NCBI GenBank assembly: GCA_949358305.1
Contig: OX442315.1
Location: 19,742,427-19,806,426, forward strand
Reading direction: 5' to 3'
Length of the DNA: 64,000 nucleotides
From: Strigamia acuminata
Taxonomy: Eukaryota; Arthropoda; Chilopoda; Geophilomorpha; Linotaeniidae
Under the pieces are notes generated by a model that saw only the letters and a program-made list of their open reading frames with translations, had not been told where the DNA came from and did not search any database. The translations under genes and the position numbers were made by a program. Shown piece by piece: positions 37,722 to 58,462 of the stretch; position 1 is the stretch's first letter; the number at the start of each line of letters is the position of its first letter.

Positions 37722-40700
37722 CTAATCGAATTCGAAAGGCTTTGAATCTGCAAAGTGGTCCTTCAAGTAAGTTAAAACGAATAAATAAAACAAATTTACA
37801 AATTTACCTTCGCTTTAATCTCTTCTTGAGGTTTTTGTTGCACTGTGATCAAAAATAAAACGTTTAAAATAAGCACCACAACCATATTTAATATTTCATA
37901 CCTTGGTGAATGTCCATGTGATCATTCAGATCCATTGCTGAGCAAAATGTTTTATTACAATAGCAGCATGCGTATTCAACACCGTTTTGAATATCCGTCG
38001 ACTGCCTATTATTTTTTAACGATTTGTCTTTTTTATCTAACCTGCATTAAAAACAATTTTAAAACCATAAAAATGTAATTTTCTATCATTCATCACTACA
38101 AACCTTAAAGTATAATTGGCGAAAAACGAAGGCGACGATCCCCTAGCGCGAGTTCTTGTTGTCGGGGGGCTTAAGCCCCTCTCCTTCGCCAACAGCGATG
38201 CTACGGTCATTTTGGTTTGCCATCGAGCATCTCTAACCAATTTGCCCTTCTTCTCCTTCTCCTTCTCCTCGTTACTTTTGTTTTCATTTTCGTCCAAAAT
38301 CGCATGCTGCCCGTTTAAGGTCGTTGACTTGGCTTTATCATCGGGCGTATCTCGCGGAGAAAAAGCGAGTGTCACCAGTTTTTGAGGTCGTTGCTTTCTC
38401 CTGTTACCGAGCAAAGATCTTTTCGGATCTCTCAAAATCTCTTGTCCGTTGTGACACGCGGTGATTCGCTCCCAGTAATCCGTCGTAATGGCCTGATCGA
38501 TGGAGGAATCTTCCGCAACTTCGGTGGGAATCACCACCGTCACGTCTTCGTTCGCCGACTCCTGGTGGCATTTCGAATTATCCACGTTTTGATTAATATC
38601 CGCCAACGACGATTGTGAGTAACCGTTGGCAACCTGCTTCGATTTTAAAGGCACCTTTTCTTCAAGAGTGGGTGGGAGATCATTATCGTCCTCATTCTCA
38701 TCGAACGAAGCAATTTCTTCTAATTGCGGATAATTTTTTTTAAGTAAAGAATTTCTCCCACAATTCAAAACACGATTTCCACCTCGACCCCTGCCCGTCC
38801 CACCTTCCGTCTTGCATCTATTCCGCCGCAGCAGGTGCTGCAAACTGCCGTCCGAGTGGAACCTTATGATGTGATGTCGCAGATTTCGTGGCTCGCTGAA
38901 CCCCCGGCCGCAGTCTTTGCAGTAACACGGCTTTATTCCCGTGTGCATTCTTTCATGGCGCTGCAAAGAAAACGGTCGGTCGAAATATTTGCCGCAGTAA
39001 CTGCATGTATAACTCTGTTTGAACTTGGACTTAAAGTCGTACGAATAAAGCACATCGGTATCCGGTGTGGGCCCGTTGGGGCCCCCCAAAGAGTTGTATT
39101 GCGAAATGGGGTCGTTGGAGCTAATCATGGGCGGAGGCGGTGACTCCCCGCCGGTCGGCCTGTAGTTGTGCACGGCGCTCGCGTTCGCCGCCCCAATCTG
39201 CTTCGCCGTGGACGAATCTCCAGATGAGTTTTGTTCCTGAGAATTGACCAATCCCTGGGGAAGTGAAATCACCATCGAACAATTGTTTGAAGCTTTTCCC
39301 TGAGGTGCGAACAGTGCGAGCGTTTCGTTCTTATGAGTCCTCGAGTGCAGCAGCCATTGAATGCGCAATTTGAATACTTCGCCGCACAGCAGACAACTGA
39401 ACTGTTTCCTATTCCGCTTCATGTGAACGGTCAGATGGTTTTGTAACTTGCTCATCACTGAAAACACTTTGCCGCACATGTGACATTTATACAAAAAGAC
39501 TTTCTCCCCACTCACCGAGTTAATCCCTTCGAGTCGAGTGGCAATAACTTCCTCCGAGCGCAGATTTATTTTATATCGAGTAATGGTCAGCGGCTTCTCG
39601 TCGTCTATTCGGTCCGAAGTGATGGCCAGAACGTTTGACGAGGCGTTTTCATCGTCGTTGTCGTTGTCGTTGTCGTCGTCCGCCGCGAAATTATCCTCCG
39701 GCTCGGTCGGTACCGCGGGAATCAGCGCCGTAACGTCCGCGTTCAGTTTCTCCGAGGAAGGCACATGGTTTTCATCGTCGTCAAACTCGGCGACAACTGC
39801 GTCTTGCTTAATTGACCCATTCTTCACCTCGTTCCCTCCATTCAGCCCCTTCGCCTCGTTCACGCTTCCATCCGTACCCGAGTCGGATAAACCGGAGCTC
39901 AACTCGTCCTCGTCGGACACGCTGAAATCTGACGCCGGCGTTTTGCTTTTATCCTCCACGGCATCCTTGACCGAGTCGTCGCAATCGTTGAGAGCGGCGG
40001 CGGCCGAATTAATCAACATCATCTTCTGGTACTTCTTTGTTTGTGCAAATTTATCCTCGAGTGCCGGACTCAGTTCGATGATGGCGCCGTGCGACGCCCG
40101 CTGGTGGTAGTGCAGACTGCGTTTGGCTTTGAATTTGCGACCACACTGTCCGCAACAAAAAGGCCGCTCTCCAGTGTGCTTCATCAGGTGGCGTTGCAGG
40201 TCACTTGGCTTGAAGCAGACTTTGCCACAAAATGTACACGTCCTTCTTGCTAGCGAAACTTGGTGGCGCAAATCGCTGTAGCTGCTCACCGCGGGCAGTG
40301 TAATGCCTCCGAACATGGGTTTGTGTTCCAAAATCGATTGTCCGTTCTTCATAAACACGTCCACAGAAAGCGATCCATTGTCCGAACTTTCCGAATTCTC
40401 GTTGTTTTGCTCGTCGCTCGAATTCGACTCCACTTTTTTCTCCTCCACCGCCTTCTCCGCCTCCTTCTTCGCGGCCCTCCTCGTGCCCGCCCTCCTCTTC
40501 CGACCATTCACTTCCCCATCTCGCGCGCTTTTTGTCGCGTTATCGTCTTCTCCGCCTTCGAGGCCCAACTTCCGTTTATGATTAGCCGTTAAAGTCACCA
40601 TCAAATTCTCCGGTAAACTATCGGTCGCTTTGTGATGAATTAACTCGTGCACCTGTAAACTCCATTGTCTCTTGAACGGTTTATTGCAAACGCTACAGTG

Positions 40701-43279
40701 CATCACGTCCTCGTCTCCAGCGCCGTTCACGCCGAATCGGGATGAAGGAGAAGCGCCCTTATTAGGGGACCTGTCTCGGCCCCTCCCTCGGCCACGACCC
40801 CTGCCCCTGCCGCGGCCCCTGGACGACCGTCCGAGAGTGTTCCGACTGATTTTATGCTTCTGGCTCACGACGAATTGCGCCAAACTCGAGTCGGACTGTG
40901 TTCCCGATCTCGACCTTTCGACTGTTGATCGATTGGATTCGTCGTCGTCCATAGGAATGAGTCGCGAAAAATCCTCCAGAACCGAGTGTTTGTTTGTCGT
41001 GTCCATCGGCGAGTTGTTACTCGACGGCATTGTATTCTCTTGACACGTGGCAGGCCCTTGAACGTCACCGTTTTCTTGTTTCAGTTTGTGCGAGTTTCCT
41101 GCTGGCGTTTCGTCCTCGTCGTCTAGAGAAAACAAACAAAAAAAAAAGAAGAAAAATGTTTTGTAAGCACTCGTTTTCAAATATCAAACTGACACCACTA
41201 GATTAAAAACTAGAAACATAAACGGTTCAAGCTGGTTTTACAAATGGCGGAGATTTAAATATAGTCACGTAATTGTTCTCTTTTTGTGTTGTTTTTTTCC
41301 TTTTAAACCAACCGACGGGAATTAATTACCAACTTTCCTAAATACCTGCCTTACGCCTGACAATAACAACGTAATTCTTCATTAAAACATTGGGGAAAAA
41401 AGGACTCTTAACGAGTTTTCGGCACGTGCATGTCAGCAAAATGTCACAACCAGTGCCAAATTGGTTCGTGCGAACCCAAAACTGTGCTCACGCAAACTTG
41501 GCGACCAACCTTGGCGCGTGCAACGATAGATTTCCTTTCACCCCAGACCCCACCTACATCTCATTACATTTCGTATAATTCAATCGCACCGAAATCCAAT
41601 ACAGTTAAAAAAATATTCACCAAAAAATAAATAAAAATAAAATAAATAAAATAAAAAATTCCCGCGGTCAAATTTACATGACAATTACACAGGAAAATCA
41701 TAAACCGTAAACCCCATCCCTCTCTTTTTTTCCTTTCCCCTCCTTACCCTCGAGTCAAAGTCAAGTCTATGGAGCAAGTGCAGTGCAAGTATACGCCCCA
41801 TGATTTTCTAGGCGAGCATTTCCTGCACTGAGCCGGACACAGATAATTTAGGTCTCCCTCACCACGAAAAAACACTCACAGTGCGTAATGATTTAAGGCC
41901 AATTCAATCAACCTCTACTGCTACTAAGGAAAGTGGGAGGGGGAAGGTGGGGGTAGACAATGGCTCCCTTACCAACACGCGATTTACAAACTTGCTAAAC
42001 AAAAAAAAAAACATCAATAAAACGGCGCACTATTCCGGGAAATTACATCAAAAGTGCCTTTTAAATTAATATTAAATTATTAAAAGTAAAAACGTGTGCT
42101 CGCGAGGAATTTAGCGTCTGATAAAGACAAGAGAATTAGATGGTGGCCAAACTGGATTATAAAAGTGACCTTGGAGAATGTGCCAACACTTTCTCCCGAG
42201 ATAAGATCGTAGATACTAAAGAGGTTTTCATTTTTTCCTTCGCGAACAACTAATTTGTTGTGAATAGACGATAATAAATTATGAATATACGTACACGGGG
42301 ATCAGATTTATACCTTAGTCATTTTATTAGATTGAGCTAATGGGATTTTAAAAAGAATAAATTTAAAAAAAAATAAAAAATAAAAACAATATTTAAAAAA
42401 AGGTAAAGTTTTCGTTGTGGGAATCTTTTACCAGGAAAGCACTTCACCCTTAGGCCAGGAAATAAGATAATCAATTAAAAACACCGTGTAAAATTTGCAT
42501 TTTTTTTCCCCTTCACTCTCCTTCGAGACTCCCCTGAGCTTCAAACAACACGTTTTTAACACTCGACTCTCTCGAGTCGAGATTTATCCAGAAAACACAT
42601 TTGTCTTGGCCAAAACAAATTGCAACTTATTGGCAGCAGGATGCGCCCAAAAAAATTGCAATTTTTGCATATATGTAAAATTAAAGGAAATAAAAATAAA
42701 GTGTGTGTGAACTTGCCCCCTTTTGGTTCATCACCCTACCTGCTAAGTACGTCCAGAGATGGGGAGGGTGGGGTCAACTTGTTGGGGCGTCTGCACTGGC
42801 TGCATCCTGGCAACGCCGGTCGCTGGGGTTCCCACGGTCCCACACATTCTGTCACGAGCTTGTGCCCTGCTATTCTGACAGTGAGGCCAAAGCAACCCCA
42901 ACTCCCGAGAGCCCGTTGGCCTCATTTTTCTGGGTGGGTGGAAGGGAGGAGGAGGGGGAGGAGGGACACGGCAAATAAGACCTCAATAACAAGGCGAGAC
43001 GGTCGGGGAGACAAGTTCAACAGCGAGTTTTAGCTATTTCGGTTCGAAATTCCGACAAAATGGACAAATTCCGATGGAAATCGATTGATTTTCTCCCATG
43101 TTTCTGAATTATTTTTTTTATTTTTTTTAGTGCAATGGAAGTAGTGGGCGACACGAGATCCGTTTAGTTTCCCCTAAAAGGAATTAAAATTCGAGTTTCA
43201 AAAGCGCAATTCGTCAATTTGCCGCCCATGTGAAATGAAAGGATGAATGACTGACTGGTTGATTTGGTAAAAGTGCAAT

Positions 43280-43315
<36 letters not shown>

Positions 43316-43892
43316 CTACTCCCCTCGTGACTCGTAATAGACCAATCCCGCGAAAACACATGTTACAAACCATGTGCTATACACGAGAAATTGGTATTTA
43401 GTGTTTAGGCCTAAACGGGTGAGAGATGGGTATTGGAATTGATGGTGCATGGACTAGGATGGCCAGTGTCGACAATGGCCGGCGTTGCAGCAGGGTTCTT
43501 TGATCGGGGAATGACGGGCGGGCGAGGGCGAGCGAGGCAAGGCCCAACCCTGGCACGTCCTTGAACGCGCGCTGCGTGTCGTGCCTGCGAAGTGCTGGAA
43601 CACTGCAGGAACGCGTTGGGCGATTTATTAGCGCGGCGTAGGGGAACGATTATTTTCGAGAAACACAAGACTAAATAAGGATCATTTTAGTTGTCTATAT
43701 GTTCGTTATCGATTCGAGTCACGCAGCTGTGGAATTTGTCACGCGCATTATAACGTCACGCGCGCACGCGCACCAGTTGAGAAAAGAAAAAGTTCACGCC
43801 CCGCTGCGAAACCAACTCTTCCCACGGTCGCTTTTTGCTAATTAGAACTTACTTGGAATATGCATTGGCTTGATTTGTTTACGTCTGGACAT
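37722..43892 (-). CDS. Eight-finger C2H2 zinc-finger repressor with NuRD-binding N-terminus
   Basis: Exons 43853-43892, 38104-41122, 37902-38041, 37808-37842 and 37722-37760 join in frame to 1090 residues. The first exon encodes MSRRKQIKPMHIP, matching the NuRD/RBBP4-binding motif MSRRKQxxPxxI shared by SALL, BCL11, FOG and ZNF423/521 proteins; its ATG context is AACGATG. The large exon has an acidic/Ser-rich region, an RG repeat (RGRGRGRGRGRG) and seven C2H2 fingers. One is single (MHCSVCNKPF); the rest form three pairs: CTFCGKVCF with CGQCGRKF, CHMCGKVF with CLLCGEVF, and CSYCGKYF with CKDCGRGF. The eighth finger (CCYCNKTF) is in exon 3. Linkers TGERPF and TGIKP are present. The paired fingers resemble Spalt proteins, but a Sal box is missing, so I give no symbol. 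Role inferred: nuclear DNA-binding repressor. The last two exons are small and less certain. Confidence 0.85.
41123..43852 (-). other. First intron of the zinc-finger gene
   Basis: The donor GTAAGT at 43852 and the acceptor TTTTCTCTAG near 41124 bound this 2.7 kb intron. It holds two GC-rich islands (about 42740-43020 and 43440-43660) and a GA repeat. A possible donor (CAG|GTAGGG near 42742, minus strand) closes the first island and could mark an alternative untranslated first exon, but in the required phase it has a stop and no ATG. Confidence 0.6.
43283..43313. repeat. (GA)n microsatellite
   Basis: An uninterrupted AG/GA dinucleotide repeat of about 15 units lies in the zinc-finger gene first intron. 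It would be a candidate GAGA-factor site if such a factor exists in this species. Confidence 0.9.
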
Positions 43893-44670
43893 CGTTGGAT
43901 GCTTAGACCATCATTTCTTGCCTGGTACACTCGAAACTTGTACAAAATTGTCGATGTAAACAGACTCGACACGACTCGCGAACTCACACTCCCACCTTTA
44001 CACTGCATGGGATCTTGGGACAGGATGTGCAAACGCGCACGCGCACTAATTTCACCACATACAACTTCCGCTTTGCGCGTCCTTCTTGACCACAAGCTCA
44101 AATTTGTTCGTGCGAATAATTGAAAATTCCGGGACAATAAAATTTTTTTTAAAAAGGCGTTTTCGCATTTTTATTTACGGTTGTGTGTTTATTTTTTTTT
44201 TATAAATTTAACCACATATTTTAAAATTATGTGAGTATTTAAAAATTAAAATTAAAAAAAAAAAACAATTTAATTAATTTCTTTTCAAATGTGAAATAAT
44301 TTTATTTTTATTTTTTTTATTTTTATTTTTATTTTTGTTTTAAATTTTAGCGCAATTTCAATTTGTTTCGCAGAAAAAGCATTATGGGTAATTTTTCATT
44401 TTCTAAAATTAATTGATTTATAATTTTAACGATATTTTTACCAACGGTGAAAATATGGGATTATTATAACAAAGTTAAAAGAAGAATTTAAAAAATTAAA
44501 ACGGGATACAATTACTCCATGTTTTCGTTGGTCTATCTAAGGAAGCGGACAAACCCCGAAGTTGGCGCTGATTCGTGAGTCGTGTCTGGTTTTCGAGTTT
44601 TAGTGCGGCGTGCTGCTATCTGGAAATCGTTTACTTATTTTTCGTTTCCTGTTTGACTATTGCTTGAAAA
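43893..44670. promoter_or_regulatory. Divergent promoter region, zinc-finger gene / aspartyl-tRNA synthetase
   Basis: About 0.78 kb separates two divergent ATGs. The part next to the zinc-finger start is mixed in composition; the middle (44130-44420) is almost pure A/T. No clear TATA box or other motif stands out. Confidence 0.4.
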
Positions 44671-47098
<2,428 letters not shown>

Positions 47099-47151
47099 AT
47101 GTTTTAGTTTGAAAAAAGTGAAATAAAAATACTTTTTCAATGTAAATTTTA

Positions 47152-48422
47152 TTATTTTGTTAAAATTTCTACACCATTATCAGTAATTAGAATTGTGTGT
47201 TCAAATTGCGCCGCGCGACTGTTATCAATAGATACCGCAGTCCATCCATCTTCTAAAATGACCACTTTACTGGACCCTTCAGAAATTACTGGCTCTAATT
47301 TTTTAAAAAAATTAGTAAAAAAAAAATTCTGAAATGCATACAATTTTTATTACCTATTGTAAAAGTCATTCCTGGTCGCATGAGTCCGCGCGTGTTACTA
47401 ACTGTAATGAAAATATGCATTTCAGTTGTGACTGACCGTTTTATTTTATCGAGAAAATACTTGTGTGTATGTGATTAATTTGTGGAGGTCCATGAAAGTA
47501 AGTTCCAATTCCATGACCACAAAACATTGGCACGACTTGAAAGCCTTCCTTTTTAGCAATGGAACTATAAAAAATTTACCGAGTAATAAATTGTCTATTT
47601 CGAGTTAACAACTGAATACCTAATCAGTTTTCCTATCGCTGAAAACCGCTGCCCTGGTCCGCAAATCTTTATAGCTTCATCTCTACACTTTTTAGCAACT
47701 TCAACTAACTTTCGTCCCGAATCGTCCACATTTCCTACCATAAATGTACGCGAGCAGTCGCCGTGAAAATTGTTAAAATAAACCTGCAATAATTTTTTAT
47801 TTATAACGGAATTCATCAAAAGTATGGCACAAAACACAACTGTAACGTCTACTGTGATGATATCGCCGTCCTTTAGAGACCGACTGTCCGGTATTCCATG
47901 ACAAACCACGTTATTGACAGATGTGCAGACAGCTTTAGGGAATCCTTTATAACGCAAAGGCGATGGATAAGCACCGTTTTCTACAATAGCTTCGTGTAGG
48001 TATCTGTCTAATTTATCCGTCGTTAGTCCCACCTATAAATAAAAATGACAATTTGAGAAAAGTACATTTTTACGGTCGAAAAAATACAAAACCTTTAGGT
48101 AATCATTAACCATATTCAAAACTTTTCTGGCAAGTCGTCCAGATGATCTCATGGCTTCAATCTGGTCGGCAGATTTAATGTCTATTTTATTTTGCTGTGT
48201 GATTGATCCAGTTTTGATGTAATCGGGTGTTGGAATTTGCGATGGCACATCCAAAATGGGGCTTACGGTTTCGGGTTTAACAATTTCATAATTTAAAGGA
48301 GTTTTAATTTTAATGACATTTTTGTTCAAAAAATTTGCAAAGAACGTTCGGGGAGAAAATTGCCTAGAATATTTTCTAACGACTTGTCGAGAAAAATATG
48401 ATACTTTCTGAGCAGTTTCCAT
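47152..48422 (-). CDS. METAP1D: Mitochondrial methionine aminopeptidase (METAP1D type)
   Basis: This M24A metallopeptidase removes N-terminal methionine from mitochondrial proteins. The ATG at 48422 opens a basic, Ser/Phe/Arg-rich presequence of about 45 residues that looks like a mitochondrial targeting peptide. The catalytic domain follows in about five exons (48033-48422 and below). Metal ligands are visible in order: the Asp of VDVTVYF, the Asp of FHGDCSRTF, the His of CGHGIGTYFHG, the Glu of TIEPVI and the Glu of AQFEHT. The substrate His is in VCHGIPD. The C-terminus ends GVEILTK. These segments follow the METAP1D pattern closely, including CHGIPDSR and the mid-chain AVCTSVNNV. The predicted 3' end meets the aspartyl-tRNA synthetase 3' end. 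Confidence 0.94.
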
Positions 48423-50547
48423 TAAAATAACTAAGTCGCTACCATAATCAAATTAAACACAGTCGTCTGCTTCCATTTTGTTTTAAAAAATTAATACAAA
48501 ATTTCACCACCAGTGGTGAAATTCTCAAGACATGACGCTATTTCGCTAACCACCAATACAAATGAAGTAACGACCACGTGACCAAACTGTATGTACGAAG
48601 ATGATAGAATCTCGGTCTTGTTCCAGACCAAACGAAAAGGTAAGAAATACAATACCCAGCAATTATCAGTCCCCCAAATTTTTATTCTTTTTTTGGTAGC
48701 ACTATTCGGAGCATTCGCACCAAATTGAACAACTCTAATAACAGTTATTGTAACGTTTGAAATTGAATCCTCGGGTAGGACTCATTAACTGCACTTCCGC
48801 GCATGGGGGCGAAACGAGCAATTTAATTTGTATTTTTACAATCATTTACCATCTGATTTGGCACGATTAATATATTTTCATAACACTAAACAATCCAACT
48901 GATTGCAGATAATTCGGAAACTTAACAGATGTGAATGAACTTTGATCAAAACGGAAAATTACAAATAATTCGCGCAAAACACTGCCATGGTTGAAAATTG
49001 AACCGATTAAATTTAATAATTAGATGGGATTAATTGCACGATTGTTGGGGCTTAATCCAGAAACGAGACGAAATAGAGCATTACTATGAGGTTACAGTGG
49101 TCAGGCTGATCTCGAGCTTAAAATTAACTTGGTCAAGGTTGGTTTTGAGTCTTAGACCGCAAAATAAAAAAATTACGTGGTCTTTGGAATGTTACTATTA
49201 ATGGCTCCTTATAAATCGAATATCTAGGAAGAAAAATAAACAGAAATACAATACTTAAGAAAAATCAATGCTATTTGACGCAGTTTCGTCGAAATGAAAT
49301 CATCTTTTATTTTATGTTTATTTAGACAAACTGCTTTAATTTTATTTACAAAACTGCTTTAATTCTATTTACACTTTGTCTCAACGTCTCGCGAGTGAAA
49401 ATGATAAAAGGTTTCGAAAATAGAAAACATAGTTCAAACGTTCGTTGAGATTTTAGTTGATTAAAAAATGAGTAAACTAGTTAGAACGTGATTAAAGTGG
49501 TTGTAAGGTGGTCGGATTTTTTTTTATTTTTAATTATGTATATATCTTTTTTCAATTTCCAATACAATGGGCGAGGAAATGAAAAATGTTCATTATTCCT
49601 ACGTGTAAAAGTAAATAGGTAGATGAACTTGAGCAAATGTTTGGCACGCGTCCATGGCACAGAGGTTTTGCCCTGATAAGCTCCGCTGACCATTTTCTTC
49701 TGTCGTTTGTGTTTTAATTTCGCTCTAATTTTAATGTCCACTTAAATTTTTGCCATTTTCGACACCGGATTTGGAGATTTTAATTTTTTTTCATATTTTA
49801 AGCTTTTAACGTAACTAAATTTACATTTTTTTAAATTCTGGAATCAAATTCACAATTTTTTTTAAAAATTTCTTAAGAGTTTTTTTTGTAAGTTACTTAC
49901 GTAATTTCTTGATGCAATACCGAACTTATGACCCGAGAGCTCGTAATTTTATTTTTGCTCAATTTTAATTAACAGCATTTTTTTTTTTTTTTTTTTAAAT
50001 ATATTTTATTTATTATAAATTTTCAACGAAATGCAATACGTCACGTCTGTACGGTCTAATTATTTCTATTGAAATTGACATTTTGATATCTTCAAAGGTC
50101 TCTCCCACTCACATTTGTCATTTTTGCCCTAACGTCTATCGATTATTTCCACACGAAAAATTTAAAGAGCGAAAAAAGAAGATACGAGTTTTGAAATATT
50201 CATTTTTAATTGATGGTTGGAAATGTTTTTTTTATTTGGAAGGTCAGTGGTCTTGATTCATTGTGAGGCACTTGTCTGGCCCGTGCTTAACGTAATTAGT
50301 GCTAGGATGATGCTTTCGAGTTCACATTTGTGTGAGCAGCGGTGCGGAACACGCATTGCGAATTAAAACGAGTGAAAAGGCCATTTGCTCATCATACAAA
50401 TCCATGTGTTATTTTTTTTTTTATATTTGGTGGCAAATTAGTTGTTTGCACGTAATTTTTAAGTTTCTAATTATAATTCTATTTTTTTTTGGCTAAATTT
50501 GTTCTAAACCCTTTTTGTTTCTTTCCTTTAGCTGAAATTTTAAGTTG
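48423..50547. other. Divergent intergenic region, METAP1D / coronin
   Basis: About 2.1 kb lies between divergent genes. The aminopeptidase side holds the 24-base palindrome listed separately and a CACGTGAC E-box near 48574. The remainder is AT-rich without a recognisable exon; the coronin gene probably has a 5' untranslated exon here, since a TTTAG acceptor lies near 50527-50531. Confidence 0.5.
48500..48523. promoter_or_regulatory. Perfect 11-bp palindrome in the METAP1D promoter
   Basis: AATTTCACCAC and GTGGTGAAATT are exact inverted copies separated by CA, 78 bases upstream of the aminopeptidase start. The core CCACCAGTGGTG resembles part of the CTCF motif but is not a full match. It is likely a dimeric factor site; the factor is unknown. 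Confidence 0.5.
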
Positions 50548-53229
<2,682 letters not shown>

Positions 53230-54858
53230 ATTTAGCTTTGTGTGCAAAATGACGAAATTCTTAGCTTCGTGCTTAGTTTTTCATTAGACAAAAACTTCAC
53301 AATCACAACATAAACGGTGCCTATTTTTTAATTTTTTTTACTGCCAATCTAAAAATGTCGTTGAGTGACTTACAAAATCTCTTTTTTTTCCTGCCCATTT
53401 TTCCTTGGTCGTGCACATTTGCGTACCCGTTACTCGAGTGCAGTTTCTTTTGAAATATGAAATTTTTTTGTATAAATTTTTTTTTTTTTACACATTGATA
53501 TTTAATATTTTTGATTCCATTAACGAGCTTTGTATATTTTTTCGTACTCTGGTCATTTCTTTTGGGTGATTAAAGCGATTTTAACTTAAATTTAAAAAAC
53601 AAAAAATTATGACTTAAAATAGTTGATTCTGATTGTATATATTCACATCATCAGGCCAAGATATTAAAAGGCATTCAATGCACAGTCAAATCAGGTTTCT
53701 TTTTGTATAGAAATAATCAAGTTTATTGCGTAATTTTATGGAAGTGCCTCAGCTACTATCAAATTACTAAGTGCACTCTTTTAATACAAATCAACTTCCA
53801 CGTAATGCATTAATTATGTTAGAAAAGAAAGTTATTTTCTGCTAAGACAATTTCAAATACTGTAGTTAAGAGCCGATGTATTGAGATTTTCATTAAAAAT
53901 CATGCAACTATGAATGAAAGTGAAGTGTTTTGTTGTTTCATTGTTTGGCTAGAAAATGAGAAAAAAAGTAGCTAGTTACTTTTGTAAAAATTTATTAACA
54001 GAAAGGACATACACTGCTGAAAACTATGAAACTTGTGCCAATGAGTTTACCATGGCAAACAGTGCATAGCAGGTAATGAATTTTAACTTTCAAATTTGAA
54101 CCATTACTGATGAGTTTTTAAAAAATAACCTGCTGGGCAAGTCGTTAATTCAATAGCCATAACCCACTGCCAACAAATTCAATTTCCAAATGGCAACTTT
54201 TCGTTTATCTACAATGACACTGAATATGGCTATTGCATTCCAACAAGCATGAGGTGAAGATAAGAATGAAACAATATGCGTTTTAGCACATGATTGTGCC
54301 GTGGCAAATGCATCTAAAACACGATGATGGTGTAGTTTTGATACCAAGCTGACCCGATTCTATAAAAACGAGTGACTTTTTTAAAATTTATTTAATCACG
54401 TATATAAAAAAGAAAAGAAAATTCTTGTTTGATGACGACCCCACTTAAACTGATCACAAAGAAAATTGGGCATAAATGTTGAAATACTCGCTCAGCATTT
54501 AAGAATAATGAATGAACGTATTTACAAAAGTTGGTGTAGTGGCAACTGATTTCTTAATCGTGGGCTAGCTATTTCCATAAAGTAGGCACCCGCGTTACAA
54601 ATATGGGACAGGCTGGATTGCAAATTTTAAAATTTTTTCAATTTCGTTGTCTCTCGATTAGACAATTCGTTAACCAAATCTTTCTTTTTTTCTTATTCTT
54701 TTTAAGTATTAAATAACGATCCAGAATTATGTCCAGCGTCAGAATTCTGGTGTCCTTCACCGTCAACTTGGCTTCTATGATGTTGGTTGCAATTTTCTTC
54801 AGTTTTAACAATGGAAATGGGTTTAGCAGATACAAGAGTTCATTTAGAGCCGCCTTTC
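53230..54858. other. Coronin / ANP32 convergent intergenic region
   Basis: This 1.6 kb holds the 3' untranslated regions of two convergent genes. It is AT-rich with long T runs. I see no further exon or structured element. Confidence 0.55.
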
Positions 54859-58222
<3,364 letters not shown>

Positions 58223-58360
58223 GTCTTCGGTTCGTGCCTGACTGGGAGCCAGAGTTGAGAGAATCCTCCTTGCTCTACACACAATCGCAAGAATAATAAG
58301 CGATAGATCGCCACAACGCTTTAGCGCGGCAAGAGCAATTCTCCTTAGAGGGGTCTAGTC

Positions 58361-58462
58361 ATTGGCCAATACCATCGCTTCAATAAGAGCGGGCTATTCA
58401 TTATTCATGATCCATTCAAAATCGGCCAATCACAGCCGTGATTACAAAAACCTGTGACGTCA
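58361..58462 (-). promoter_or_regulatory. ANP32 promoter: CCAAT boxes and CRE
   Basis: Upstream of the ANP32 ATG (58222) are a double, overlapping inverted CCAAT (ATTGGCCAAT, 58361-58370), another CCAAT at 58426-58430, and a full CRE palindrome TGACGTCA at 58455-58462. Their spacing (140-240 bases from the ATG) fits a TATA-less NF-Y/CREB promoter. Function is inferred from motifs only. Confidence 0.45.

Noticed and set aside
39538-40110. 190-codon plus-strand open frame opposite the zinc-finger exon
   Set aside because: It is Ser-rich low complexity produced by the antisense of acidic codons; the minus strand carries clear C2H2 fingers.
42743-42925. GC-rich minus-strand open frame as first coding exon of the zinc-finger gene
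   Set aside because: In the phase needed to join the large exon it contains TGA and no ATG; the exon at 43853-43892 joins perfectly instead.
43838-44137. 99-codon minus-strand open frame upstream of the zinc-finger gene
   Set aside because: Wrong phase at the 43853 donor; the MSRRKQ frame overlaps it and fits the downstream exon.
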